Source: Neobacillus mesonae
Lineage (GTDB): Bacteria > Bacillota > Bacilli > Bacillales > Cytobacillaceae
Direction of reading: 5' to 3'
DNA: 34,379 bases
Assembly: GCF_023715155.1 (NCBI RefSeq)
Contig: NZ_JAMBNQ010000046.1
Coordinates: 1 to 34,379 of the forward strand
Position numbers and translations under genes: made by a program. Of the stretch, positions 7,745-15,983 are shown piece by piece. Position 1 is the first letter of the stretch. Each line of letters starts with the position of its first letter. The notes under the pieces are model-generated. The model was given only the letters and a program-made list of their open reading frames with translations, was not told where the DNA came from and ran no database searches.

Positions 7745-8239
7745 CGCTTCCACTTTTCCTTTTTTCTTCTTTTATCCGCACCTAAAACTTTTATCGATAA
7801 ATAAATGCCTGTCCCTGTTAAGAATATCATGGCAATGGCGATAAGGTCGATGAGCCGCTTACTATTAGTGGTTCCAATTCATCCTTCGTGGGGGCCTTTG
7901 ATTATCCCCATAAGGGAGCCTTAGCCAGAACCTTCTCTGCCTGGGACGCCTTGCCTCAATGAAGCCTCTTGACCAGGAAACTGACCGTTACCGTTATTTT
8001 CATATTGTCCCTCAGTTTGACTGTTTCCAGATACTAGGGTCTGCCCATTCGTCTAAGTTTGATTCATTCCCGCCGCTTGGCTTTCATCATTAGCATATCC
8101 CTGCATGTCCATATTCATTTGCCGAGAAGGAAAATCCCCTTTTTGCCCTTGGGATTGGCCGGCTTAACCATGGGTTATTCAAGATTATGCCTGTGATCGA
8201 TTCCATCAAGATAAAACTGAACAAATTAATCCAATTCAT
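7745..8239 (-). pseudogene. Decayed gene for a small Q/G/N-rich membrane protein
   Basis: The minus strand begins with ATG at 8239 and encodes a hydrophobic stretch (MNWINLFSFILMESITGIIL). After a change of frame it continues with GQSQGQKGDFPSRQMNMDMQG and a Q/G/N-rich middle (GQYENNGNGQFPGQEAS). It ends in a second membrane helix (LIDLIAIAMIFLTGTGIYLS) followed by a lysine/arginine cluster. The main frame is broken by a TAG after GMNQT, a TAA after GREGSG and a TGA after GPHEG, and a frameshift separates the first helix. This pattern is what a formerly intact two-helix protein leaves behind. It lies between the exporter permease and the two-component genes, all in one direction, so it was probably part of that locus. 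No family is recognised. Confidence 0.6.
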
Positions 8240-8275
8240 GGTGGGCTTTACTAGTTTTTCCCATGATCGATCACC

Positions 8276-8302
8276 CCAATATTTACTTTTAGTAAATATT
8301 GG
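8276..8302. other. Perfect 11-bp hairpin after the exporter permease gene
   Basis: CCAATATTTAC (8276-8286) and GTAAATATTGG (8292-8302) are exact reverse complements around a 5-nt loop, 18 bp after the permease stop codon. Neither strand has a convincing T-tract behind it, so it may be a weak terminator or an mRNA 3'-end stabiliser. Confidence 0.45.
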
Positions 8303-8320
8303 CCATCCTCTCTAAAACTA

Positions 8321-9499
8321 TTAAGCACCACTCCGTAACGCCTGAATCGGATTTAGTTTGGAAGCTTTGTTTGCTGGGAACACCCCGAATACAACACCGA
8401 CAATAAGTGAAAATAGGAAGGAGTACAAGATGACTGGTGCTGAGAAAGAGATGCTCATATTCATGAAGGTTGACACCATTTTTCCACATCCCAGCCCTAA
8501 CAATATGCCAATCATACCTCCCATCGCACTTAGAACAACTGATTCAATTAGGAATTGTAAGAGAATATCTTTACGCTTGGCTCCAATGGCTTTCCGGATA
8601 CCAATTTCTTTGGTCCGTTCTGATACAGAGACCAACATAATGTTCATGATCCCAATGCCGCCAACAAGTAAAGAGATACTTGCAATGCCGCCAAGCAGCA
8701 TGGTCATCGTGTTTGTAACGGAACTCATCGTATCCATGACATCCTGTTGATTGGTAACACCATAATCATTACTTTTCCCCGGAAAAAGAGCCGCCAATTT
8801 CATTTTGACTTCATTCATGACAAAATTCATCTGTGATTCACTTTTACCCTGTAAATAGACAGTACTGATGGATGTACTTCCTGCTAAAAGCTGGCCGGTA
8901 CTTAATGGAACAATGACTACATTATCCCCGCTTTGCCCTAAAGAACTTCCTTTTGAAGCCAACACACCGACAACTTTATAGGAGTTGCCATTCAATTGGA
9001 TATATTCCCCAACTGGATTATTTACTCCGAAAAAGGTTTCTGCCGTTTCCGAGCCCAGCACTGCTATCTTTTGCCGGTACTCGATATCAAGGTCAGTAAT
9101 GAAACGCCCCCTGCTGACCTTTGTGTCACGAACGTCTGAATATGAAGCATTGGTTCCAATGACACTAACCTGTGAGGTGGTCCTATCCTTTCTTACATTT
9201 ACACGTCCGGAAACAATAGGTGAAACAGCTTTAACACCGCTAAGTTTACCTAATTGACTGATGGTATCATCTGTTAATTCAAGGTCGGTGCTATACGTAT
9301 TCACCGTTAGAAGATTTTTCCCCAATTGATTGATTTGGCTTGTTATATTTTTTGACGATCCTTGGGCAATGGAAACAAGGATAATGACCGAAGAAACCCC
9401 AATGATAATTCCAAGCATGGTAAGTACGGATCTTAGCTTGTTACTTCTAATACTTTTAAAAGCCATTTTAATAGATTGCAAAATCCCCAAGAAGAGCAC
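8321..9499 (-). CDS. MacB/YknZ-like ABC transporter permease (FtsX family)
   Basis: Membrane subunit of a MacAB-type exporter. It has an N-terminal helix (LTMLGIIIGVSSVIILVSIAQG), a large extracytoplasmic MacB_PCD domain of about 200 residues, and three C-terminal helices around ISLLVGGIGIMNIMLVS, ESVVLSAMGGMIGILLG and SFLFSLIVGVVFGVFPA, the FtsX fold. The typical SERTKEIGIRKAIGAKRKDI coupling segment lies between the second and third helices. The start is uncertain: GTG 9499 has AGGAG 7 nt upstream, ATG 9505 is only 1 nt from that signal, and ATG 9466 begins 1 nt after the ATPase stop codon. The family is also close to Bacillus YknXYZ and YvrNOP; substrates cannot be inferred. Confidence 0.9.
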   Translation of the reverse strand: MLFLGILQSIKMAFKSIRSNKLRSVLTMLGIIIGVSSVIILVSIAQGSSKNITSQINQLGKNLLTVNTYSTDLELTDDTISQLGKLSGVKAVSPIVSGRVNVRKDRTTSQVSVIGTNASYSDVRDTKVSRGRFITDLDIEYRQKIAVLGSETAETFFGVNNPVGEYIQLNGNSYKVVGVLASKGSSLGQSGDNVVIVPLSTGQLLAGSTSISTVYLQGKSESQMNFVMNEVKMKLAALFPGKSNDYGVTNQQDVMDTMSSVTNTMTMLLGGIASISLLVGGIGIMNIMLVSVSERTKEIGIRKAIGAKRKDILLQFLIESVVLSAMGGMIGILLGLGCGKMVSTFMNMSISFSAPVILYSFLFSLIVGVVFGVFPANKASKLNPIQALRSGA

Positions 9500-10178
9500 C
9501 CCCATTCTCCTGGAGCTCGCCATCCTGGATACTGACCATTCGTTTTGCTTGTTTGGCAATCTCCAAATCATGGGTGATTAATATAATCGTGTGCCCTAAT
9601 TCATTTAATTGCTGCATAAGTTTCAGGATTTCTTTGCTGGTTTTACTATCAAGTGCTCCAGTTGGTTCGTCTGCTAAAAGAATGGCCGGCTGCCCTGCCA
9701 GTGCTCTGGCAATCGCAACCCTTTGCTGCTGTCCGCCGGAGAGCTGGGCGGGCAAATGCCCCGCCCTTTCTTTCAATCCTACTTTATTTAGGCTGTCCAT
9801 TGCCCGTTTATGCCTTTCACCCGCTGAGGCACCGGCATAAATAAGAGGCAGCTCCACATTTTCCAAAGCCGTAAGCTTGGATAATAGGTTGAAATTTTGA
9901 AAGATAAAGCCGATCTTTTGATTGCGAATCGCTGCCAATTGGTTATCGGTCATTTTTCCAATCTCTTTGCCATCCAGCAGATAGGATCCTTGATCAGGGT
10001 GGTCCAGGCAGCCAAGCATATTCATCAAAGTCGATTTTCCGGAACCTGACGGGCCGATTATGGCTAGGAATTCCCCTTTATTAATTTCAAGTGAAACATT
10101 GTTCAGCGCATGGACTGTTTCACCCCCAAGTTGATAGGTTTTTGACATATTGTTAATTTGAATGATAGGTTTGTCCAT
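9468..10178 (-). CDS. MacB/YknY-like ABC transporter ATP-binding protein
   Basis: A 236-residue ATPase of the lipoprotein/macrolide-exporter (LolD/MacB/YknY) class. Walker A is GPSGSGKST (about residues 42-50), the Q loop is FIFQNFNLL, the ABC signature is LSGGQQQRVAIARAL, Walker B is ILLADEPTGALD and the switch histidine is in ILITHD. The start ATG shares its A with the TAA stop of the adaptor gene (1-nt overlap at 10178) and the end overlaps the permease start region, so the three genes are translationally coupled. It energises export by the adaptor/permease pair. Confidence 0.94.
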   Translation of the reverse strand: MDKPIIQINNMSKTYQLGGETVHALNNVSLEINKGEFLAIIGPSGSGKSTLMNMLGCLDHPDQGSYLLDGKEIGKMTDNQLAAIRNQKIGFIFQNFNLLSKLTALENVELPLIYAGASAGERHKRAMDSLNKVGLKERAGHLPAQLSGGQQQRVAIARALAGQPAILLADEPTGALDSKTSKEILKLMQQLNELGHTIILITHDLEIAKQAKRMVSIQDGELQENGGALLGDFAIY

Positions 10179-11173
10179 TAATTCCCGCCTCTTCCGCTTC
10201 CGCCGTTATTAAATCTTTTAAATCCGCCGCTTGACATTCCGCCGCCCATTTGGCCCATACCGCCCATGCCTTGCATCATCCTCCTTTGCTGGTTGGAAGA
10301 AGAAGTTCCTGCTGCTAACTGTGGCAATTGAATGGATTCACCCTCGGTTACTCCCTCCGTGATTTCCACATATTCTTCATTCGCAATACCTGTTTTAACT
10401 ATTTTGCGCTGAGCCATGGCAGAACTTTTTGAATCCTTATCAGCACTATGATTGCTTGTACTTTCCGCAGCCGCAATGACATATTTTTCATTATTATTGG
10501 TATGAACGGCATCAACTGGAACATATAGGGCATTTTCCTTAGTCTCTGTTAAAATGCTCGCTTCTGTACTCATGCCAACTTTTAAACTTTTTGGCTGATT
10601 AATATGAATGGTTACGTCAAATGTAGATGTTCCGTTTTCTGAAGAGCCTTCATTTGCCACTTTTGTTACTTTACCTGTAAATGTTTGGTCAGGATAAGCA
10701 TTAACTGTTACACTAGCTGTTTGATTCTTTTTCACTTTTGGAATGTCCAGTTCATCTATCGGGACTACAGTTTGTAAATCTTCATAATTTGTTAGATGTC
10801 CCACAACCTGATTCTTTGTTACCCTGTCCCCATCCTTAACGGAAACAGTGGTAATGGTCCCATCAGCAGGCGCCGTTATCGGGTCGCTGCCATCCATAAA
10901 GGTGACTAATTCGTCCCCTTCCTTTACCTTTTCACCTTCCGAAACCAATACTTCATCAATTTCCTTATTATCCTCATCTGATTCAATATCTTCGCTTGTC
11001 ACAGATTCTACAGTACCCGAACCGCTGACTTTGACTTCGAGCTTTCCTTTTTGCACCACAGCCGTTCGAACCTGCTGTATGGCTTCTGCACTGCTGTTTT
11101 TAGTGTTAAACCATTGAAATCCAATAAAACCTACAATGATAATACCTGCTGCAATCCATATCCACTTTTTCAT
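10178..11173 (-). CDS. MacA/YknX-like HlyD-family efflux adaptor with Met/Gly-rich tail
   Basis: A 331-residue membrane-anchored adaptor. One N-terminal helix (IWIAAGIIIVGFIGF) is followed by a barrel-sandwich/biotinyl-like region (VTSEDIESDEDNKEIDEVLV, VSEGEKVKEGDELV, ITAPADGTITTVSVKDGDRV) and beta-barrel segments including VTVNAYPDQTFTGKVTKVANEG. The C-terminus is unusual: MMQGMGGMGQMGGG and then a glycine/arginine/asparagine-rich end, which may be flexible or metal-binding (inference). The start at ATG 11173 has AGGGAG upstream; the ATG at 11206 has none. It is the first gene of the exporter operon. Confidence 0.9.
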   Translation of the reverse strand: MKKWIWIAAGIIIVGFIGFQWFNTKNSSAEAIQQVRTAVVQKGKLEVKVSGSGTVESVTSEDIESDEDNKEIDEVLVSEGEKVKEGDELVTFMDGSDPITAPADGTITTVSVKDGDRVTKNQVVGHLTNYEDLQTVVPIDELDIPKVKKNQTASVTVNAYPDQTFTGKVTKVANEGSSENGTSTFDVTIHINQPKSLKVGMSTEASILTETKENALYVPVDAVHTNNNEKYVIAAAESTSNHSADKDSKSSAMAQRKIVKTGIANEEYVEITEGVTEGESIQLPQLAAGTSSSNQQRRMMQGMGGMGQMGGGMSSGGFKRFNNGGSGRGGN

Positions 11174-11256
11174 CTGTTCGTCTCCCTTTATCCTATGGAA
11201 TAGCACAGACCTGCGCCATAGGCAATCAATTTATGAGCCTATTATCGAGGAGAAAA

Positions 11257-11273
11257 CTTAACTTATCCTTAAC
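11257..11273 (-). promoter_or_regulatory. Direct repeat GTTAAG-N5-GTTAAG, candidate response-regulator box
   Basis: Two identical hexamers 11 bp apart (one helical turn) lie 84 bp upstream of the adaptor start codon, in the operon's own orientation. OmpR/PhoB-type regulators typically bind direct hexamer repeats with 11-bp period, such as the PhoP box. The two-component system encoded at 5722-7654 is the natural candidate. The rest of the 11174-11473 gap shows only a partial GTGTCAGGCACC motif at 11383-11394. Confidence 0.5.
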
Positions 11274-11473
11274 ATCTATTTCCCGCATGAAATGAAGATT
11301 AGAATATGGACCACCTTGTTGAATTGTCAAAAGGTTTGTATAATTAACCCATCAGGTCAGCAATAGGGCTTAGGTACCATATGTGTCAGGCACCGCCATT
11401 TACATGATTTTTGTGATTATGTATAGGCTAATCTGTAGGGTTTTTTACAGCAATGATTTAGGATGTGTAGGTT

Positions 11474-12070
11474 ATGCAGCATTTGGGTAGTTTAATTGAG
11501 CACTATGGATACTTTGGAATTATATTGGCGTTAATTGGCGGTATTATCGGTCTTCCGATACCTGATGAAGTTCTTTTAACATATGTTGGATACAATGTTT
11601 ACCAAGGGAAAATGCTTTATCTCCCTGCCCTCCTCAGTGCATTTTTTGGAGCATTTGGCGGAATTACATTGAGTTACATATTGGGAATGAAATTAGGCTT
11701 GCCTTTTTTAAAAAAGTTCGGCCCTAAATTTCACATGACAGAACAACGAGTGGAACGAACAAGGAAATTATTTATGAAATTTGGCCCCATCCTCTTATTA
11801 ATCGGATATTTTATACCGGGGGTTCGGCACATCGTAGCCTATCTTTCAGGCATCAATGGTTATAAATATCAAAAATTTGCTTTGTTTGCATACATAGGAG
11901 CATTTATTTGGTGTTTTACCTTTATTACACTTGGAAAAGCACTCGGGGAAAATTGGATGCATGTAGGCGGTTATTTTTCAAGATATAGTGTTTATATCAT
12001 TTTACTGCTTATTATTGGCTTCCTTGCTTATTATACATTGTGGCGAAAAACAAGAGTGTTTGAAAAATAA
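11474..12070 (+). CDS. DedA-family membrane protein
   Basis: A 198-residue polytopic protein of the DedA/SNARE-associated group, members of which act as undecaprenyl-phosphate or phospholipid flippases in envelope biogenesis. It shows the family's half-helix region GIIGLPIPDEVLLTYVG with conserved acidic residues, a GAFGGITLSYILGMKLG segment, the signature FGPILLLIGYFIPGVRHIVAYLSGINGYKYQKFALFAYIG with the essential arginine, and a last helix near YIILLLIIGFLAYYTLW. AGGATGTGTAGGTT precedes the ATG. It stands alone on the plus strand between minus-strand operons, followed by its own terminator. The exact substrate is unknown. Confidence 0.92.
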   Translation: MQHLGSLIEHYGYFGIILALIGGIIGLPIPDEVLLTYVGYNVYQGKMLYLPALLSAFFGAFGGITLSYILGMKLGLPFLKKFGPKFHMTEQRVERTRKLFMKFGPILLLIGYFIPGVRHIVAYLSGINGYKYQKFALFAYIGAFIWCFTFITLGKALGENWMHVGGYFSRYSVYIILLLIIGFLAYYTLWRKTRVFEK

Positions 12071-12072
12071 GA

Positions 12073-12117
12073 AAGGTCCCTTCCATTTTACATAATGGAG
12101 GGACCTTCTCTTATTTA
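12073..12117 (+). terminator. Terminator of the DedA gene
   Basis: AAGGTCCCTTCCATT (12073-12087) pairs with AATGGAGGGACCTT (12094-12107), with one bulged T. CTCTTATTT follows. It begins 2 bp after the stop codon. Confidence 0.75.
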
Positions 12118-12194
12118 TGAATTATGCATCGTCACACTGTCCGCGAGAGCTGCCTGACACTCATTAATGCTACCAAGAGAGAACCTCCGTTTGA

Positions 12195-12779
12195 TTAACC
12201 CGTTGGTGTCAGACACCGTTTTAACTGTTTTCGTGCGCGGTACAGTCTTGTTTTAACAGTACCGGATTTTAGATTGAGAATACATGCAATTTCATTTTCT
12301 TTTAACCCATGCTGGATTTTGAGCTTAAGTACTTCCTGTGATTGAGCAGATAATGTTTCCATCGTCCGGCCCACTTCCTCTTGGAACAGGCGGAGGAAGA
12401 CTTCTTCCTCGATGTCCTCCGTATTTTCCGCAGTTCCGGCCATTGGTTCTAATATCGTATCATCTATTGGAATACAGCCTTTTCGTTTTTCCATTCTTAA
12501 AAAGTCAATCGCTGTTCTGGCTGTTATTGCCGAAAGCCAGGCTCCAATCTTTTTCGTATCACCGATGGAATCCATCTTTTTATAGGCTTTTAAAAATGCC
12601 TCCTGAACGACATCTTCCGCGTGGAAGAAGTCCTTCGTATATTTATAAGCAATATAAAGCATCTGCTTGGAATACACTTCATATAACTGGTTGAAATCTA
12701 TTGTACCCAGGTCGTCACCCCCTAGTAAATCCCTTCTATTTAAAATGGCTCTTAACAAAATCCGGTGCATGCTCCTCAT
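12195..12779 (-). CDS. ECF-type (sigma-70 family) RNA polymerase sigma factor
   Basis: The region-2 core is FNQLYEVYSKQMLYIAYKYTKDFFHAEDVVQEAFLKAYKKMDSI, with the DAED-like polymerase-binding motif and the region 2.3-2.4 segment KKIGAWLSAITARTAIDFLRMEKR. Region 4 is LSAQSQEVLKLKIQHGLKENEIACILNLKSGTVKTRLYRARKQLKR, with its helix-turn-helix. The true start is unclear: translation from the ATG at 12779 overlaps the upstream permease gene, no clean ATG lies nearer to the region-2 core, and GGGGGTGA at about 12720 suggests a non-ATG start just after the permease stop. The last residues (RCLTPTG) are encoded by a GGTGTCTGACACC palindrome. No anti-sigma gene is visible nearby. Confidence 0.88.
   Translation of the reverse strand: MRSMHRILLRAILNRRDLLGGDDLGTIDFNQLYEVYSKQMLYIAYKYTKDFFHAEDVVQEAFLKAYKKMDSIGDTKKIGAWLSAITARTAIDFLRMEKRKGCIPIDDTILEPMAGTAENTEDIEEEVFLRLFQEEVGRTMETLSAQSQEVLKLKIQHGLKENEIACILNLKSGTVKTRLYRARKQLKRCLTPTG
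12205..12217. repeat. GGTGTCAGACACC palindrome within the sigma-factor 3' end
   Basis: A perfect 13-bp palindrome with a single central base overlaps the last codons and is followed by the sigma gene's stop codon. Related sequences lie at 1480-1508 (both arms of a terminator), 11383-11394 (GTGTCAGGCACC) and 12152-12161 (GCCTGACACT), suggesting a dispersed short element of this genome. Confidence 0.5.
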
Positions 12780-14703
12780 CGAATGACAGGATTTCGTTAT
12801 AATTAGCGAATTTATAATAAAAAATCACCTTATACTCTTTGCTTGAACTCGCGGATGCCTGGTTAAGGAGCTGCTCCATTTGCCGCTTATCTTTAATATC
12901 CAGAGAATTCTCTTTACCTTCAAGTTCCTTAAGCGGTATTTCTGATCCATCTTGATTTACGGCATCCGTTTTCACAACCAATACATGTGAAAGATCATCA
13001 CCGGTTACTGTCACTCTTTCCCTTAAGTCCTTCTCCTCCAGCCATTTTTTTATATTTTGATAGGTCGGTTTGATTTCAATAGGCTGAACAAATTGGTTAT
13101 CATCTATATTGATTTCCAAAATCGAGCCGCGATCCCGGAAATAAAGACTATCTTTATACGATTCAGTTAACACATCTTTCCGCAGGGCTTCCATGACTTC
13201 TTTTATTTCAGCCGGATTTGATAAAGTAATATCTTTATTCATCGGTCCATTTGCTCTGAAGGTAATGGTCTTCATCCTGTTGTCTTTCAATTTAAAAATA
13301 GGATTTACAGCAAGCTTGTATTCCTTTGATTCATAGATTGGTTTAAAAAGATCATCGTACAGCCTGCGATTTACCTCATATTCACGGGTCACTGACCTGC
13401 CATTTTTCAATTCATAATGAACAAAGTAAGTGGTCGACTCAGCATTTTTCCGCTGGTTCAGTTTCCGGTCCAGCAGGATCTGCCTGTGCATTTTGCGGAC
13501 CGCAGCGATATTTGGCTCTTCCTTCAATGATTTTAATCGATAGTAATCTTCACCTGTATCGGAACTATACACATACATATAGGGCTGATTGGTTACCTGG
13601 ACACTTTCAATATCCGCTAAATCCGGGACATGATTTTCATAGATTCCAAGCATTTTTACACCAAGGACCAGAACGGCAACTACTGCCGCATAGATAGCTA
13701 AGCCTTTTACCTTTCCAAAAACCCGCCATGTTTTCTGCAGTACCATTTCTGCAATAAAATAGCCAAATATCGCTCCTGCTGCATAACCAAAAATGACCCA
13801 GGAGAGGCTGTTATTGGAAACGCCCGAAAAGTAAGTTCCACCCAAAAGCATCACACAAAATGTTACGCCATATTTAAAAATCGAACGCAGTTTTGGAAAT
13901 GCAATAGCCTCCGAAGCCTGTTCCACCTTCCTTTTTTTATAAAAGAAAAGTGCAAGCCCGTAGAATACAAAAGCTAGAATAAGATAGAGTGCTGTGTCGC
14001 CCCATTCAAAATCCCTTCTGTTCAGCACGGTTGCATAAGTGATAGGTGACATTCTTTCCAGCTGCTGATTTAAGAAAAAGTCACTTGGAAAGCCGTATAG
14101 CAATATTTTTAAGTTATAAAACAGCAAAAGCACAAAGCCAACAGGGAAAAATAAAAATATATACGCTAAAACCGCATGTACAGCTGAAATCCCAGTCAGC
14201 ATAGCAATCATGATGCTTGCTGTATATAGCAGAAATACGATTACCGTGGTCGCACCCGCCCAGTAAAAAACATCTTTTATACTAAACAAACTGTTTAAAT
14301 CTAAACCAGCCCGTAAAGCTAAAACAATCAAGGTTATGGCTGCAATCGGAATGACTAAGAAAACCAGTCCTGTCAGCGCATAATGATGAAAAATCTTCTC
14401 CCTTTTTAATGGCAGACTGTGTATAAGATCTGATGCCTGCTTCACATGAAGAAAGCGGAATAAAAAGACTGCCAGTATCACGGGTACTATGACAAGCAGG
14501 CCAATCTGCAGTTCAAAATTAATTCGAAAGAGGGTAAAGTGATCTTCTTGATAATAAGGAAGACGATCCTCCGAGTACATCAATAATAGTTGAATCGGGA
14601 GGATAAACAGCAGGCCTAGAAAATAAACAATGGAAATCCAGCCGGTACTTCTCGCGATTTGCATGATGATTTCTTTATTAAACCACGATATTTTGGATGG
14701 CAT
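12736..14703 (-). CDS. ABC transporter permease of the YtrC/YtrD-like type, large (about 655 residues)
   Basis: Begins MPSKISWFNKEIIMQIARSTGWIS, the cytoplasmic entry seen in Ytr-type permeases, and then has about ten hydrophobic helices over the first 400 residues (for example IVYFLGLLFILPIQLLLMY, IGLLVIVPVILAVFLFRFL and VKGLAIYAAVVAVLVLG). A C-terminal hydrophilic half of about 250 residues is probably extracytoplasmic. The HSLPLKREKIFHHYALTGLV segment between helices fits the ATPase-coupling loop. I start it at ATG 14703, which overlaps the ATPase gene by 26 nt and has GGGGG upstream; a longer frame to 14838 lies within the ATPase gene. It works with the ATPase at 14678-15577 and the GntR regulator, as in ytrABCD of B. 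subtilis. Substrate unknown. Confidence 0.85.
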   Translation of the reverse strand: MPSKISWFNKEIIMQIARSTGWISIVYFLGLLFILPIQLLLMYSEDRLPYYQEDHFTLFRINFELQIGLLVIVPVILAVFLFRFLHVKQASDLIHSLPLKREKIFHHYALTGLVFLVIPIAAITLIVLALRAGLDLNSLFSIKDVFYWAGATTVIVFLLYTASIMIAMLTGISAVHAVLAYIFLFFPVGFVLLLFYNLKILLYGFPSDFFLNQQLERMSPITYATVLNRRDFEWGDTALYLILAFVFYGLALFFYKKRKVEQASEAIAFPKLRSIFKYGVTFCVMLLGGTYFSGVSNNSLSWVIFGYAAGAIFGYFIAEMVLQKTWRVFGKVKGLAIYAAVVAVLVLGVKMLGIYENHVPDLADIESVQVTNQPYMYVYSSDTGEDYYRLKSLKEEPNIAAVRKMHRQILLDRKLNQRKNAESTTYFVHYELKNGRSVTREYEVNRRLYDDLFKPIYESKEYKLAVNPIFKLKDNRMKTITFRANGPMNKDITLSNPAEIKEVMEALRKDVLTESYKDSLYFRDRGSILEINIDDNQFVQPIEIKPTYQNIKKWLEEKDLRERVTVTGDDLSHVLVVKTDAVNQDGSEIPLKELEGKENSLDIKDKRQMEQLLNQASASSSKEYKVIFYYKFANYNEILSFDEEHAPDFVKSHFK

Positions 14704-15577
14704 AGCCGATATCCCCCATTTCGTAAATAAAAATTTCTTCAAGCGTAAGCGGGAGCAGATCAAAAATAACAGGATTTGTCTCGCGAATTTGTTTAGCGAT
14801 TGTATCCTCGTCTCCCCTGATAATGAACAGACTGACACTGCCTCGTTTTTCGGTATGGAGCGGGTTTAATTTTTTCAATAATTGCTTTGGCACACCATCA
14901 CGGTAGGCAACCTGCACCTTGTGAATGTCTGCCTTTAGTTCATCCAGTTCTTTTTCCATCACGAGCTGCCCCTTATGGATAATGCCGATATGGTCGCAAA
15001 TATCCTCTACTTCACGAAGATTATGTGAAGAAATGAGAATAGTCATTTCTCTTTCTGCAACGTCATGAATGAGCAGGTTCTTGACTTTTTTTCTTACTAC
15101 CGGGTCCAGGCCGTCCAGAGGCTCATCCAATATCAGAAATTCCGGATTTGCTGACAGTGCCAGAATAAAAGCAATCTGCCGCTGCCATCCTTTTGAAAAG
15201 GTGTCGATTTTTTTCTGCAAATTCACTTCAAACAGCTGGGCCAGTTTTTCAAAGCGTTCCTCATCCCAGTTTGGGTAACAATGCTGATAAAATCGGGCCA
15301 TTTGCTTTGTTGTATAGTGAGAGAAAACGTATGGCTGGTCCGGAATATAAAACACTTTTTGTTTCAGGCTGATATTTTCATAGACTGGAGCACCTTCAAT
15401 GATGACTTCCCCCTGATCCTGCTGGTATATGCCTGCAAGCAGCTTAATCAAAGTGGTTTTTCCAGCCCCGTTTGAGCCGATGAGTCCGTATATGGAGCCC
15501 TTTTGAATGGATAGGTTGACATTTTCCAATGCCTTATACCGATCAAACCGCTTGCTTATATGTTTCATTTCAATCAT
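14678..15577 (-). CDS. YtrB-like ABC transporter ATP-binding protein
   Basis: A 299-residue ATPase with Walker A IGSNGAGKTTL (about residues 34-44), a non-canonical signature FSKGWQRQIAFILALS in place of LSGGQ (seen in YtrB-type proteins), Walker B FLILDEPLDGLD and the switch histidine in ISSHNLREVEDICDHIGII. A C-terminal domain of about 100 residues follows. The start at ATG 15577 has GGGGAGGGG 6 nt upstream and overlaps the GntR gene by 8 nt; the permease gene starts inside its 3' end. The tight packing indicates one coupled transcript. It powers the membrane permease encoded next. Confidence 0.92.
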   Translation of the reverse strand: MIEMKHISKRFDRYKALENVNLSIQKGSIYGLIGSNGAGKTTLIKLLAGIYQQDQGEVIIEGAPVYENISLKQKVFYIPDQPYVFSHYTTKQMARFYQHCYPNWDEERFEKLAQLFEVNLQKKIDTFSKGWQRQIAFILALSANPEFLILDEPLDGLDPVVRKKVKNLLIHDVAEREMTILISSHNLREVEDICDHIGIIHKGQLVMEKELDELKADIHKVQVAYRDGVPKQLLKKLNPLHTEKRGSVSLFIIRGDEDTIAKQIRETNPVIFDLLPLTLEEIFIYEMGDIGYAIQNIVV

Positions 15578-15959
15578 TCTTTTCCCCTCCCCCTTTTGCA
15601 CCATCTAACTCATGGATTAAACGAATCAGCTCATCCGCTGGTATTCCTAGATAAAGTGCCTCCAGGATCAGCTTTTCAAGCTCCTCTTTTACCGTCTTTA
15701 TCTTTTCTGTATCTTTGATTTTGTGGTTTGGATTAACAAAGCTCCCTTTTCCTTTGATGGAATAAATGAACCCCTGATTTTCCAATTCGCGGTAAGCTTT
15801 TTGAATTGTATTTGGATTGATGGTCAACTCGGTCGCTAATGACCGTACAGATGGCACCTGTTCATCAGGCCTTAGCATCTCGCTCATGATTAGCTCCTTC
15901 ATTTTTTCAACTAATTGTTCATAAATCGGCTTACGGCTCCTCATGTCCAGCTCAAACAT
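15570..15959 (-). CDS. GntR-family transcriptional regulator, YtrA subfamily
   Basis: A 129-residue protein with the short YtrA layout: an N-terminal winged helix (RKPIYEQLVEKMKELIMSEMLRPDEQVPSVRSLATELTINPNTIQKAYRELENQGFIYSIKGKGSFV), ending in a C-terminal helix pair for dimerisation and no large ligand domain. It heads the operon of ATPase, permease and sigma factor and most likely represses it by binding an inverted repeat just upstream. B. subtilis YtrA has this gene order and responds to cell-envelope stress, so a similar role is reasonable but inferred. Confidence 0.93.
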   Translation of the reverse strand: MFELDMRSRKPIYEQLVEKMKELIMSEMLRPDEQVPSVRSLATELTINPNTIQKAYRELENQGFIYSIKGKGSFVNPNHKIKDTEKIKTVKEELEKLILEALYLGIPADELIRLIHELDGAKGGGEKND

Positions 15960-15983
15960 AACGGACCCCCAATCTGTATTAAG

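Noticed and set aside
11207..11473. Small gene or riboswitch in the gap before the DedA gene
   Set aside because: No start with a ribosome binding site followed by a meaningful frame, and no recognisable riboswitch core; only the direct repeat and a partial palindrome stand out.
12780..14838. Long form of the permease starting at 14838
   Set aside because: The first 45 codons lie in another frame of the ATPase gene; the ATG at 14703 has the typical permease opening and a ribosome binding site.
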